Made by a program: the position numbers and the translations under genes
In this document: positions 8,892 to 16,521 of the stretch, in pieces
How positions within the stretch are numbered: the stretch's first letter is position 1
How the letters are laid out: each line of letters opens with the position of its first letter
The notes under the pieces: model-generated
The model's input: the letters and a program-made list of their open reading frames with translations, nothing else
Database searches by the model: none
What the model was told of the DNA's origin: nothing
NCBI GenBank assembly: GCA_028819005.1
Contig: JAPPMP010000026.1
Coordinates: 65,301-126,361 of the forward strand
Direction: 5' to 3'
Source of the DNA: Acidimicrobiaceae bacterium
GTDB lineage: Bacteria; Actinomycetota; Acidimicrobiia; Acidimicrobiales; Aldehydirespiratoraceae
Length of the DNA stretch: 61,061 bases

Positions 8892-9137
8892 ATGACATCG
8901 GAGTCTGTCGCTCTTGCGTCCCTAGGAGGTTTTAGGCGGTTCGTTATTCGCGAACGCCGTCATCGAGGCTCTACGCAAGCTCAGCTAGCTCAGCGCGTTG
9001 GGCGTTCTCAACAGTGGGTGTCCAAGCTCGAAAGCGGGGGCCTTGAGCCGACGATAGGTGACGTGCTGTCGGTGTTACAGGCGCTCGGTGTGACCGTCAC
9101 TTTGCGGGCAATAGGGGAGACACGCCGAGATGTCTAA
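8892..9137 (+). CDS. hipB: HipB-like XRE-family HTH protein (first)
   Basis: An 81-residue helix-turn-helix protein. The HTH spans about residues 18-70 (RHRGSTQAQLAQRVGRSQQWVSKLE then PTIGDVLSVLQALGVTV), the standard HipB/XRE pattern. Its place directly before a HipA kinase, with an 8-bp overlap, makes it the candidate antitoxin and autorepressor. A near-palindrome over the presumed -10 box upstream is its probable target. The C terminus is short (RAIGETRRDV), unlike the longer tail of E. coli HipB. Confidence 0.88.
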   Translation: MTSESVALASLGGFRRFVIRERRHRGSTQAQLAQRVGRSQQWVSKLESGGLEPTIGDVLSVLQALGVTVTLRAIGETRRDV

Positions 9138-10521
9138 CTCGCCGCATGATCTCTACGTGTTTCTTCACGGCGAGCGAGTGGGCAGGCTCGTGTTGCTGCG
9201 ACGTGGAGCAGTCCATCTCTACTACGACTTCGATGCCTCAAAGTCGTCTGTACCGCTGTCGTTGTCTTTGCGGCCCGGTCGTCAAGGCCGCTCAGACGTG
9301 TCGAGTTGGATCGACGGGTTGTTGCCCGAGAACCCGCGCATCCGGTCTCGTTGGGCTCGGGAACTGGGCGCTCGCTCCGCGGCCCCGTTCGATCTGCTCT
9401 GTACCGAGGCGGGGCTTGAAAGCAGCGGCGCGATCCAGTTCTGTTCGCAGCCGGTGCTGCCAGATCCAGAGTCGGGGACTCTCACGAAGCTGACGGATGC
9501 CGAGTTGGGTGCGAAGTTACGGCTCGTATCCCAAGACGCTGAGAGCGACCCGGCTGAAGGTCTGTCATATCTGCGGTTGTCGCTGCCCGGCGCCCAACCA
9601 AAAATAGCGCTGAGACGCACCAGCGATGGCTGGCATCTCCCCAGCGGCTCGCTTGCCACTACCCACATCCTCAAACCACAGAAAGGCCATCTCAACCCTG
9701 CCGTCAGAGATTCGATTGCCGTGAACGAGCATCTATGCCAAGTGGCTGCTTCAGAGCTTGACCTGAACGCTGCGCACACATCGCTGGAGGTAATCGACGG
9801 AGAGACAGCGCTCGTAGTGGAGCGCTTCGACCGGGAGCTAATCGACGGAAGCGTGCGAAGGCTTCATTTCGAGGACCTGTGCCAAGCGATGGGTTTGCCT
9901 ACGGCAATCAAATACCAAGAAGACGGAGGGCCTGGCCCAGAGACCGTCATTGAGTTCCTGCGCGGAGAGTCAGGGCGGGCCAGCGTGAGCGAGTTCTTCT
10001 CGGCGATGTTCTACAACTGGCTGATCGGTAATCCTGACGGCCACATCAAGAATTACGGCCTGCTTCTGGACGGATCGCATCCCAAGCTGGCCCCACTCTT
10101 CGATGTGAGTTCCTTGTCGCCGTATGCTGGCACTGGGAATCGGGCGATGCCGACTGCTATGAGGTTCGCCGGGGCCCCGCCCTCAACACTGGACGACTGG
10201 GCTCAGATCGCGAACCGGCTCAAGACCGGAGTTACCGCCTTCACGCTTCGGGACATAGCTGATGGCCTGCCCGATGCTTTCGCGTATGCCGCATCCCAAT
10301 GTCCGTCATGGGCAACTGAAACGGCGAGTGCTGTCTGTGAAAGCATCGTAGCCCACGCGGGTCAAAAGATTCAGGGCGCTGAAGATACGTTCGACATCGG
10401 ACCACGCCCCGACGCATCCAGGCCAACCCACGACAAGAGGTGCGGACGGAGAGTCCGCCGCACAGGCAAACCCTGTTTGCTCCGATCAGACCACCGAGGC
10501 AATTGTAGGTCTGTGCTGTGA
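9130..10521 (+). CDS. hipA: HipA-like serine/threonine kinase toxin with Cys/His tail
   Basis: A 463-residue kinase of the HipA family, whose known members phosphorylate aminoacyl-tRNA synthetases and arrest growth. Visible elements: N-subdomain 1 to about 110; glycine-rich loop LRLSLPGAQPK with Ser151 at the position autophosphorylated in E. coli HipA; THILKP; ERFDR; HFEDLCQAMG; catalytic NPDGHIKN with Asp303; metal site LFDVSS with Asp325. All key residues are intact. After about residue 425 there is an unusual basic tail with C438, C449, H455 and C459, resembling a small zinc knuckle. It overlaps hipB before it and the second HTH gene after it, so expression is coupled. The target is unknown. 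Confidence 0.92.
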   Translation: MSNSPHDLYVFLHGERVGRLVLLRRGAVHLYYDFDASKSSVPLSLSLRPGRQGRSDVSSWIDGLLPENPRIRSRWARELGARSAAPFDLLCTEAGLESSGAIQFCSQPVLPDPESGTLTKLTDAELGAKLRLVSQDAESDPAEGLSYLRLSLPGAQPKIALRRTSDGWHLPSGSLATTHILKPQKGHLNPAVRDSIAVNEHLCQVAASELDLNAAHTSLEVIDGETALVVERFDRELIDGSVRRLHFEDLCQAMGLPTAIKYQEDGGPGPETVIEFLRGESGRASVSEFFSAMFYNWLIGNPDGHIKNYGLLLDGSHPKLAPLFDVSSLSPYAGTGNRAMPTAMRFAGAPPSTLDDWAQIANRLKTGVTAFTLRDIADGLPDAFAYAASQCPSWATETASAVCESIVAHAGQKIQGAEDTFDIGPRPDASRPTHDKRCGRRVRRTGKPCLLRSDHRGNCRSVL

Positions 10522-10748
10522 GCCGGAACCCTCTGATCGAGACGTCTGCCGACCTCGGAGCGGTGGTTAAGCAGACCCGGAGGGCTGCGGGGATCACGCA
10601 GCAGAGTCTCGCGGAATTGGTCGGTTCTAGCAGGCAGTGGGTTATCCGTCTGGAGCAAGGCCATCACAGAATGGCGATGGGTACCGTGATTGAGGTGCTA
10701 CGGGTTCTCGGCTTGGAGCTAGCTGCGCAAACGGACCACGCGACCTAA
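10518..10748 (+). CDS. Second XRE-family HTH protein of the hip module
   Basis: A 76-residue HTH protein that starts with GTG overlapping the hipA stop by 4 bp (GTGA). The HTH is clear (RRAAGITQQSLAELVGSSRQWVIRLEQG then MGTVIEVLRVLGLEL). It resembles the first HTH protein in layout (both have xxSRQWV/SQQWV at the recognition helix) but is clearly a different protein. It could be a second antitoxin, a co-repressor forming heterodimers with HipB, or a paralogue acquired by duplication. A perfect-looking palindrome begins at its stop codon. Confidence 0.85.
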   Translation: MSRNPLIETSADLGAVVKQTRRAAGITQQSLAELVGSSRQWVIRLEQGHHRMAMGTVIEVLRVLGLELAAQTDHAT

Positions 10749-10775
10749 GCCTGGATTCACCGGTGGATCCAGGCT
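10748..10775. repeat. 28-bp palindrome at the end of the hip module
   Basis: Arms AGCCTGGATTCACC and GGTGGATCCAGGCT pair over 14 bp with one G-T pair and no loop. It begins on the last base of the HTH gene's stop codon. No T-tract follows on the plus strand, so it is not a classic terminator. It could be an RNA-stabilising hairpin or cruciform, or a protein binding site. Confidence 0.7.
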
Positions 10776-10782
10776 AAGCGCA

Positions 10783-10936
10783 CGCGAATAGGCAGGCCTT
10801 CGAGTTGCAGCCCGTTGTTCCCCGCTCTTGGTTCGCTTCGCTCCACCCCCGCTCTTGTTCGCTGCGCTCACCGGCCGCTCGGGCCACGCCCCCGCAACCA
10901 AGCCGTTCGCGCTCGGAAATCCTCTGCCTATTTGCG
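10783..10936. repeat. 154-bp GC-rich segment bounded by 13-bp inverted repeats
   Basis: CGCGAATAGGCAG (10783-10795) and CTGCCTATTTGCG (10924-10936) are inverted with one mismatch. Inside are two near-copies of a CCGCTCTTG-TTCGCT-CGCTC motif and no open reading frame of note. It could be a small non-autonomous mobile element, a structured RNA or a relic of the event that brought in the hip module. No target-site duplication is obvious. Confidence 0.45.
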
Positions 10937-10952
10937 GGGCCTCTTATGCGGG

Positions 10953-12185
10953 TTATGCGGGAGCTTGTTGTGTGCCGACTTTGAGCTCTTTGAACGGGAC
11001 GCCTTTGTCGACGCTTATATCGCGAGGCAGTCCCAGCACTCGGTCGCCGATGATGTTGCGCTGTATCTCGTTGGTTCCTCCGGCGATTCCGCCTTGCAGG
11101 CTCGTCAGCGCCCCGCGTTGCCAGCGGCCATCGGATTCGCCTTCCCAGGCAACACCGCCGACGCCGACGATTTCCATGGAGACGTCGCGTACCTGGTCCA
11201 TGATGACGGTGGTGGCGAGTTTGCTGATGGAACCGCCGGGTCCAGGGGTTTTGCCGGCCTTCATCTCGGCGCGGGTACGCATCGAGACGAGTGACTGGCA
11301 GGTTTCCATGGTGTAGATCCGCATGAGTTTCTGGCGCAGCACCGGGTCGTCGATGACTCCGCGTTCGGCGGCCTCTTCGATGAGCTGGTCGGCGCGATCA
11401 TGGCGGATTCCGCCAGTGGCGCCGGTGCCGATGGCGACGCGTTCGTACATCAGCATCGCGGTGGCCATGTTCCAGCCGTTGTTGAGATCGCCGAGGAGGT
11501 TGTCCGCGGGGATCTCAACATCGGTGAAGAACACCTCGTTGAAGTGGGTGCCGCCGTCGATCTGGTGAATGGGGCGAACCTCGACTCCGGGGGCGTCCAT
11601 CGGCACGATGAACATGGAGATGCCGGCGTGTTTGGGAACGCTCGGATCGGTGCGGGCGATGATCACGCCGTAGTCGCTGACGTGGGCGAGGGTGGTCCAT
11701 ACTTTCTGGCCGTTGATGATCCAGGCGTCACCGTCGCGTTCTGCCCTTGTTTGAAGGCTGGCCACGTCGGATCCTGCTCCTGGTTCTGAGAACATCTGGC
11801 ACCAGAGGGTGCGTCCGCTGATGTTGTCCGCCAAGAATCTGGCCTTTTGTTCGTGGGTGCCGTATTCGGCCAGCATCGGCAGGCACATACCGTGGGAGAT
11901 TGTGAGCTCGAAGCTCATGTTCGGGTATTCGGCGTAGACGTCGCGCCAGACTCGGTCGTGTGCTCGGGTGAGTCCGGCTCCTCCGTATTCGGCCGGATAG
12001 ACGATGCCGGCGAGGCCGGCTTCGGACAGCGCTTGCTGGAACTCTTTGTTGGCGGCGAGTCGTCTGACTCCGCGAGGATCGGGGGTGCCGTCGGAGTGCA
12101 TCCCGACTGCGTGTTCGTCGAGGAATGCCCGGCAGCGCTCGGCAAACTGGGTTAGTTCTTCTTCGGCGACGGCGTCCGCAGACAT
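10953..12185 (-). CDS. Acyl-CoA dehydrogenase family protein
   Basis: A 410-residue flavoprotein, read right to left from ATG 12185. Typical segments are the N-terminal helical domain (AGIVYPAEYGGAGLTRA), the flavin-contacting MFSEPGAGSDVASLQTRA, WIINGQKVWTTLAHVSDYG, and the C-terminal GIAGGTNEIQRNIIGDRVLGLPRD. Where MCAD-type enzymes have the catalytic Glu in the form YEGT, this protein has AGGT, so the base is either elsewhere or supplied by a partner, as in mycobacterial heteromeric FadE enzymes. The substrate is unknown. It is divergent from the dioxygenase gene. Confidence 0.85.
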   Translation of the reverse strand: MSADAVAEEELTQFAERCRAFLDEHAVGMHSDGTPDPRGVRRLAANKEFQQALSEAGLAGIVYPAEYGGAGLTRAHDRVWRDVYAEYPNMSFELTISHGMCLPMLAEYGTHEQKARFLADNISGRTLWCQMFSEPGAGSDVASLQTRAERDGDAWIINGQKVWTTLAHVSDYGVIIARTDPSVPKHAGISMFIVPMDAPGVEVRPIHQIDGGTHFNEVFFTDVEIPADNLLGDLNNGWNMATAMLMYERVAIGTGATGGIRHDRADQLIEEAAERGVIDDPVLRQKLMRIYTMETCQSLVSMRTRAEMKAGKTPGPGGSISKLATTVIMDQVRDVSMEIVGVGGVAWEGESDGRWQRGALTSLQGGIAGGTNEIQRNIIGDRVLGLPRDISVDKGVPFKELKVGTQQAPA

Positions 12186-12371
12186 TTGTTCTCCCCAAGT
12201 GAGCGGTTCGCGACCAAACTATCTGCCATAGGCGTTCGCTGCGATTCGGCGGTTGGTTGTCCGGAGGGGCCACTGGGTCGCCTCACTAACGCAGAACTCG
12301 GGCGTGCGACCCCATGATCCGGCTTGTTCCGAATCGGTCATTGACGGGTGGTCGCGATAATGTGGCGAGCC

Positions 12372-13193
12372 ATGAACGGATGGATCGTCGATCCGATAGG
12401 CGGGGTGCTAGGCGCTCGAGTCTCGGGCATTGATTTGCGGGCGCGGTTGAGTGACAGCGAGCGCTCCGGACTGTATGGGCTGCTGCTTGAGCATCTCGTG
12501 CTGGTGTTTCCGGGGCAGTCGATCGAAGACGCCCACCAGATGGATCTGCTGGCCGCGTGGGGTCGCCCGTATATTCACCCGATCGCCCGAACCTCCGGGG
12601 TGACCGAAGCCAAGGTCGAGCGCATTGTCGATGATGAAGACCGACCTCCCTACCAGGACAAATGGCATACCGATGTCACCTGGGACCCCGATGCTCCGAT
12701 CATCGGGTCGCTGCGAGCTATTGAGATGCCCACCCGAGGCGGGGACACGATCTTCGCGAGCATGTACGCGGCTTACGACGGCCTTTCGGAGTCGTTGCAG
12801 GAACGGCTCGTGGGTATGACCGCTTGGCACGACATGGGGCCAGGTCAGTCGTTCATCTCCAAAGCCGGCGGGGAGTTGGTGGAGCGCACCCGTGCGCAGT
12901 TTCCCGGCGCCGAGCGACCGGTGGTCGCCGCTCATCCCGACTCGGGCCGCCGTTACCTCAACGTCAACAAGAACTTCACCAGCCATTTGGCGGGGTTTCA
13001 CCGAGATGAGAGTGACGCTCTGCTCAACTTCCTGTATGACCACGCGACCCAGCCGAACTACACGATCCGTTACGAATGGTCCGAGGGTGACCTGATCGTT
13101 TGGGACGAGCGTTGCACTCAGCATTTCGCGGTTGCCGATCATTACCCTCAACGCCGCGAGATGGCCCGCCTCACCGTTGCTGCTGCGGGCTGA
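12372..13193 (+). CDS. TauD/TfdA-family Fe(II)/2-oxoglutarate dioxygenase
   Basis: A 273-residue enzyme of the clavaminate synthase-like fold. The iron facial triad is visible as H99-x-D101 (KWHTDVTW) and H251 (DERCTQHFAV). ATG 12372 (MNGWIVDPIGGVLGARVSGIDL) is the natural start, since family members begin just before the G-ARVSGIDL strand; the frame extends 24 bp further upstream. The family includes taurine, 2,4-D and alkylsulfate dioxygenases and others, and the true substrate cannot be read from sequence. No transporter for sulfonates is nearby. Confidence 0.85.
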   Translation: MNGWIVDPIGGVLGARVSGIDLRARLSDSERSGLYGLLLEHLVLVFPGQSIEDAHQMDLLAAWGRPYIHPIARTSGVTEAKVERIVDDEDRPPYQDKWHTDVTWDPDAPIIGSLRAIEMPTRGGDTIFASMYAAYDGLSESLQERLVGMTAWHDMGPGQSFISKAGGELVERTRAQFPGAERPVVAAHPDSGRRYLNVNKNFTSHLAGFHRDESDALLNFLYDHATQPNYTIRYEWSEGDLIVWDERCTQHFAVADHYPQRREMARLTVAAAG

Positions 13194-13253
13194 GGTGTTT
13201 GCTGGGGGATAGAGAATTCTCGTCGAGGTCGCAGCGCTGGTATTCTCGGCGCC

Positions 13254-14522
13254 GTGGATCCCCGCCACATCGTTTTTGCGCTTGCCTTGCTGATCGCTGT
13301 TGGCTGCGTGTCATCGTCTGAGGCGCCGTCGGCTGAGGCTCCGTCGGCTGAGGCGACTCCGACCACGGCTTCGTCGGCTGAATCGGCAACGACATCGGCT
13401 CCGTCGACCACATCTGCGGCGACTCCGACCACGACCACGTCGTCTGAGGCGACTCCGACCACGGCTTCGTCAGCTGAATCGGCAACGACATCGGCTCCGT
13501 CGACCACATCTGCGGCGACTCCGAGCACGGCTTCGTCGGCTGAGGCGACTCCGACCACGACAGCACTGGCAGCGGCGGCTGCAACCATACCGCCTCAAGC
13601 TGCTCCGCAAGGAGACGATGAACCCGTTGAACCCGCCGCGGATCAAAGCGACCGCGAACAGGTTGAGAACAGTGGTTCAGTCGGCGATGTGGCAGTGGCG
13701 GATGTCCCTCAATCCGCGGTTGCGATATTGCAGAGCCGACTTGAGGCGTTGGCGGTTCAGCCGGAGCGGCGTTCAGGCTATGACCGCGACCTGTTCGATC
13801 ATTGGGTTGATGCGGATGGAGACGGTTGCGATGCTCGCCGCGAGGTGCTGATCGCCGAAGCGGTGGAGACTCCGCGTGTCGGAACCTCCTGTTCTCTGTC
13901 AGGGGGGCTGTGGTACAGCGTCTATGACGGAGCCACCGAGCAGGGTTCGGGACGAGGTTTCGATGTGGATCATCTGGTGCCGCTGGCAGAGGCTTGGGAT
14001 TCAGGCGCTTACGCGTGGGACAGCGGCACTCGTCGTCGTTATGCGAACGACTTGGGTTATGCGCACTCGTTGGTGGCGGTGTCGGCTTCGTCGAATCGCC
14101 GAAAGGGCGCCGGAGATCCAGCTGACTGGTTGCCGCCGTTGCGCTCGGCGCGGTGTTGGTATGCCGAAGCGTGGATCGCGGTGAAGACCCGTTGGGAGTT
14201 GTCGGTCGATGCAGCCGAGTTGCAGGTGTTGCGTTCTGTGGTTTCGCAATGCGAGGACTGGCAGCTCGGCAGTGGCCCGGTCCAAGCTTCGCCGGTCTCA
14301 GCCGCACCGACGACGGACTCAACGCCGACCACTACGACGACTCTCGCGGTGGCGGACGATCTGTGCCACCCCGCCTACATTCCGTGTCTGCCCAACCTGC
14401 CGGGCGACGCCTTGAACTGTGGTGACCTGTCGAGTGCCCAGAAACCCGTTCAGGTCCGCACCATCGGTGTTGATCCCTACCGCCTGGACCGAGACCGAAA
14501 CGGCTTCGGCTGCACCAGCTGA
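13254..14522 (+). CDS. Secreted lipoprotein with DUF1524-type HNH nuclease and Excalibur-like domains
   Basis: From GTG 13254, a signal peptide ends at LLIAVGC (candidate lipobox, Cys about residue 17). A roughly 100-residue Ser/Thr/Ala/Pro linker follows, built from 32-residue repeats. The nuclease-like domain (about 170-345) contains DADGDGCDARREVLI, RGFDVDHLVPLAEAWDSG (the DHxxP HNH-type metal centre) and SLVAVSASSNRRKGAGDP (the N-R-K segment), as in DUF1524/GmrSD C-terminal family secreted nucleases. The C terminus (DRDRNGFGCT) looks like an Excalibur calcium-binding repeat. It is probably a surface-anchored DNase for scavenging nucleic acid or for competition. Confidence 0.85.
   Translation: MDPRHIVFALALLIAVGCVSSSEAPSAEAPSAEATPTTASSAESATTSAPSTTSAATPTTTTSSEATPTTASSAESATTSAPSTTSAATPSTASSAEATPTTTALAAAAATIPPQAAPQGDDEPVEPAADQSDREQVENSGSVGDVAVADVPQSAVAILQSRLEALAVQPERRSGYDRDLFDHWVDADGDGCDARREVLIAEAVETPRVGTSCSLSGGLWYSVYDGATEQGSGRGFDVDHLVPLAEAWDSGAYAWDSGTRRRYANDLGYAHSLVAVSASSNRRKGAGDPADWLPPLRSARCWYAEAWIAVKTRWELSVDAAELQVLRSVVSQCEDWQLGSGPVQASPVSAAPTTDSTPTTTTTLAVADDLCHPAYIPCLPNLPGDALNCGDLSSAQKPVQVRTIGVDPYRLDRDRNGFGCTS
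13351..13560. repeat. 96-bp tandem repeat in the lipoprotein linker
   Basis: AGGCGACTCCGACCACGGCT recurs at 13351 and 13447. The period of 96 bp equals 32 codons, so the reading frame is kept. Copies differ at only a few bases, and a partial third copy follows at about 13543. It encodes a flexible Ser/Thr-rich stalk that may be glycosylated. Confidence 0.85.
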
Positions 14523-14563
14523 AACTGCTGGTAGCATCCTCGCCCGCGGATTCGGCGACTGGG

Positions 14564-14620
14564 CGTCTGCTAGTTCAATTGGAGATGAGTGACGTCTGCT
14601 AGTTCATTGGAGATGAGTGA
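14564..14620 (+). repeat. Tandem duplication of the pyrE translation start region
   Basis: Copy 1 (14564-14592, 29 bp) and copy 2 (14593-14620, 28 bp) differ by a single inserted base. Both contain TTGGAGATGAGTGA, so the Shine-Dalgarno sequence and a potential start context are present twice. Only the second leads into pyrE. Confidence 0.9.
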
Positions 14621-15186
14621 TGAGTTTCTCGGAGCCTGAACGCCGACGAGAGTTGGCGGCGGAGGTGTTCTCTCGCTGCTATCTGACCGGTGAGTTCACG
14701 TTGAGGTCTGGCCGGAGCGCCGACCGCTACTTCGACAAGTACCAGTTTGAGAGCGACCCTGAGTTGCTGGCGGCGTTGGCCGCCGAGATGGCGGCGCTGG
14801 TTCCCGACGATGTTGAGTTGCTGGCGGGTTTGGAGATGGGGGGAATCCCGGTTGTCACAGCGCTCGCTGCGGCGACGGGCATCCCCGCGGCCTTCGTCCG
14901 CAAGGCCGCCAAAGAGTATGGGACGGCTCGACTGGCGGAGGGGCCGTCGGTTGCGGGCAAGCGAGTGTTGATTGTGGAGGATGTGGTGACGTCGGGAGGC
15001 CAGATTCGGCTGTCGGCCTCCGATCTGGCGAACCTCGGCGCTGTCATTGTCGGGGCGATCTGTGTGATCGACCGTGAAGAGGGCGGTTCTGAGATTCTCG
15101 CTGAGGACGGAATTGCATTGTCGAGTCTGTTCGGGGGCGCGGAGTTGGAAGCCGCGGGCGCTGCGGTTCCACCTTCGTCGGGGTAG
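14620..15186 (+). CDS. pyrE: Orotate phosphoribosyltransferase
   Basis: Converts orotate and PRPP to orotidine 5'-phosphate in pyrimidine synthesis. The PRPP-binding motif VLIVEDVVTSGGQ is clear (about residues 115-127), with the upstream GLEMGGIPVVTALA loop and the FVRKAAKEYGTARLAEG segment holding the catalytic lysines. ATG 14620 is chosen because GGAG at 14609-14612 lies 7 nt upstream; GTG 14617 is one codon earlier. The product has 188 residues. The start region is tandemly duplicated. No other pyr gene is adjacent. Confidence 0.93.
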   Translation: MSFSEPERRRELAAEVFSRCYLTGEFTLRSGRSADRYFDKYQFESDPELLAALAAEMAALVPDDVELLAGLEMGGIPVVTALAAATGIPAAFVRKAAKEYGTARLAEGPSVAGKRVLIVEDVVTSGGQIRLSASDLANLGAVIVGAICVIDREEGGSEILAEDGIALSSLFGGAELEAAGAAVPPSSG

Positions 15187-15197
15187 GTTCATGGGCT

Positions 15198-15884
15198 ATG
15201 CCGGGCGACTCAGCAGCTACTGATGAATCAGAGGCCGAGCAGCCGATCGGCCTGATCGAGGCGTACTCGGTCCAGAGCCCCGACGACAATCGTGTGCTGT
15301 ATGCGAAATGGGCCGAAACCTACGAGTCGGAGTTCACCGTCCCCCGGCGCTACATCTATCCTCGCACGGCGGCCGAACTGTTCTATGAGGGCTTTCCGGG
15401 CTCGGGGCCGGTGCTCGACGCCGGCTGCGGCACCGGGCTCGCCGGCGAACAACTCCGACTGCTCGGTATCGAGGTGGTCGACGGGTTCGACATATCAACC
15501 GAGATGCTGGCCAAGGCTCGCTCCAAGATCGCGGCCGACGGCAGCCCGGTCTACCGCGCCACCGTCGAGGTCGACCTCACCGCCCCGATCGACGTCGCCG
15601 GCGACGCCTATTCCGGCATCGTCAGCACCGGCACGTTCACGCACGGCCACGTCGGGCCCGACAGCATTGCCGAGCTCTTGCGAATAGCGCGGCCCGGCGC
15701 CTTCTGCGTGATGGGCGTCAACGCCTCGATCTTCGAGTCGAACGGTTTCAAGGATCGCTTCGAACTGCACGAGGCGCAGGGCCTGATAGACGGACTTGAG
15801 GTGCAGTACCGCCAAGTCTACGAGGGCGCCGACGGCAGCGACCTCAACCACATGGCTCAGATCGCGCTGTTCACGGTCGCCTGA
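15198..15884 (+). CDS. Class I SAM-dependent methyltransferase
   Basis: A 228-residue protein with the Rossmann SAM motif I VLDAGCGTGLAGEQL (about residues 72-86), the acidic end of strand 2 in VDGFDISTEMLAKAR and a later IVSTGTFTHGHVGPDSIAELLRIARPG segment. The N-terminal YAKWAETYESEF resembles the Williams-Beuren/UbiE-like branch of small-molecule methyltransferases. It follows pyrE by 11 bp but the functional link is not evident. The substrate is unknown. Confidence 0.8.
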   Translation: MPGDSAATDESEAEQPIGLIEAYSVQSPDDNRVLYAKWAETYESEFTVPRRYIYPRTAAELFYEGFPGSGPVLDAGCGTGLAGEQLRLLGIEVVDGFDISTEMLAKARSKIAADGSPVYRATVEVDLTAPIDVAGDAYSGIVSTGTFTHGHVGPDSIAELLRIARPGAFCVMGVNASIFESNGFKDRFELHEAQGLIDGLEVQYRQVYEGADGSDLNHMAQIALFTVA

Positions 15885-15986
15885 TCGTTGTCCAACACCT
15901 CAGGCAGGATCACCTCAGACACGTCGGGGATGTTGGCTGTGTTCACAGTATCCAATAGCACTGTTGGCGGTGCATGGGTGTGTGAG

Positions 15987-16374
15987 TGGAGCTGGAGGGA
16001 ATCGAACCCTCGTCCGTCGGGTGGTTGCACGCCGTGCTACGACCATTCCCGTGCAAGTGGCTCATGGCTGCCACGCTCCCGGGTGAGTTGGGCCTCAAGG
16101 GCCTGCCACCAAGGCTTTCCTTGGAGTCAGCGGTCTTTCCCGTCTGTCAGCGGTCTCTCCCTGCTGTCCACCGCCGCTTCTGGTGCCAGGCTGCGGCGGT
16201 CAGGCCCCGCGTGCCATTGCTGGTCGCGATGATTCTCTGCCCACTGATGAATCAGGCGGCGAGAACGAGATCGTCCGTATCGGCGTCTCTGTTGGTGCCC
16301 CGTTTTTGGAGTCTGAGCAACTCCGGCCGCACGTCGTGGCATCCTGGTTCCAACGTCGAAACCGATCAGCCCCT
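15987..16374 (-). ncRNA. ssrA: Transfer-messenger RNA (tmRNA)
   Basis: One-piece tmRNA on the minus strand. The 5' end reads GGGGCTGATCGGTTTCGAC (from 16374) and the 3' end reads GGGTTCGATTCCCTCCAGCTC, finishing at 15987. The acceptor strands GGGGCTG and CAGCTCC pair with one G-U. No CCA is encoded. The tag reading frame runs 16299 to 16252 and ends DDLVLAA-stop; with GGC as resume codon the tag is GTNRDADTDDLVLAA. The LAA end is the usual ClpXP signal, and clpXP lies in this window. Length is about 388 nt. The resume codon is inferred. Confidence 0.93.
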
Positions 16375-16521
16375 TGTGCTTGTCGTCGATTGTCAAAGTG
16401 CGTTCCCAGAAGGGTTCCTTTCAGGGTAGCCCAGCGTTGTGGCGCCTGTCGGCCGAATTCGCCGGACAAAAGACCAGCGCACGGGTCAACAAAATTGTGT
16501 CGGATGCGTTACCGTTTGCTC

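Noticed and set aside
10748..10775. Rho-independent terminator for the hip operon
   Set aside because: The stem is strong, but there is no loop and no following T-tract, so it is listed as a palindrome of unknown role.
13351..13560. CRISPR-like repeats in the lipoprotein gene
   Set aside because: The units are directly adjacent, in frame and 96 bp long; they are a protein stalk.
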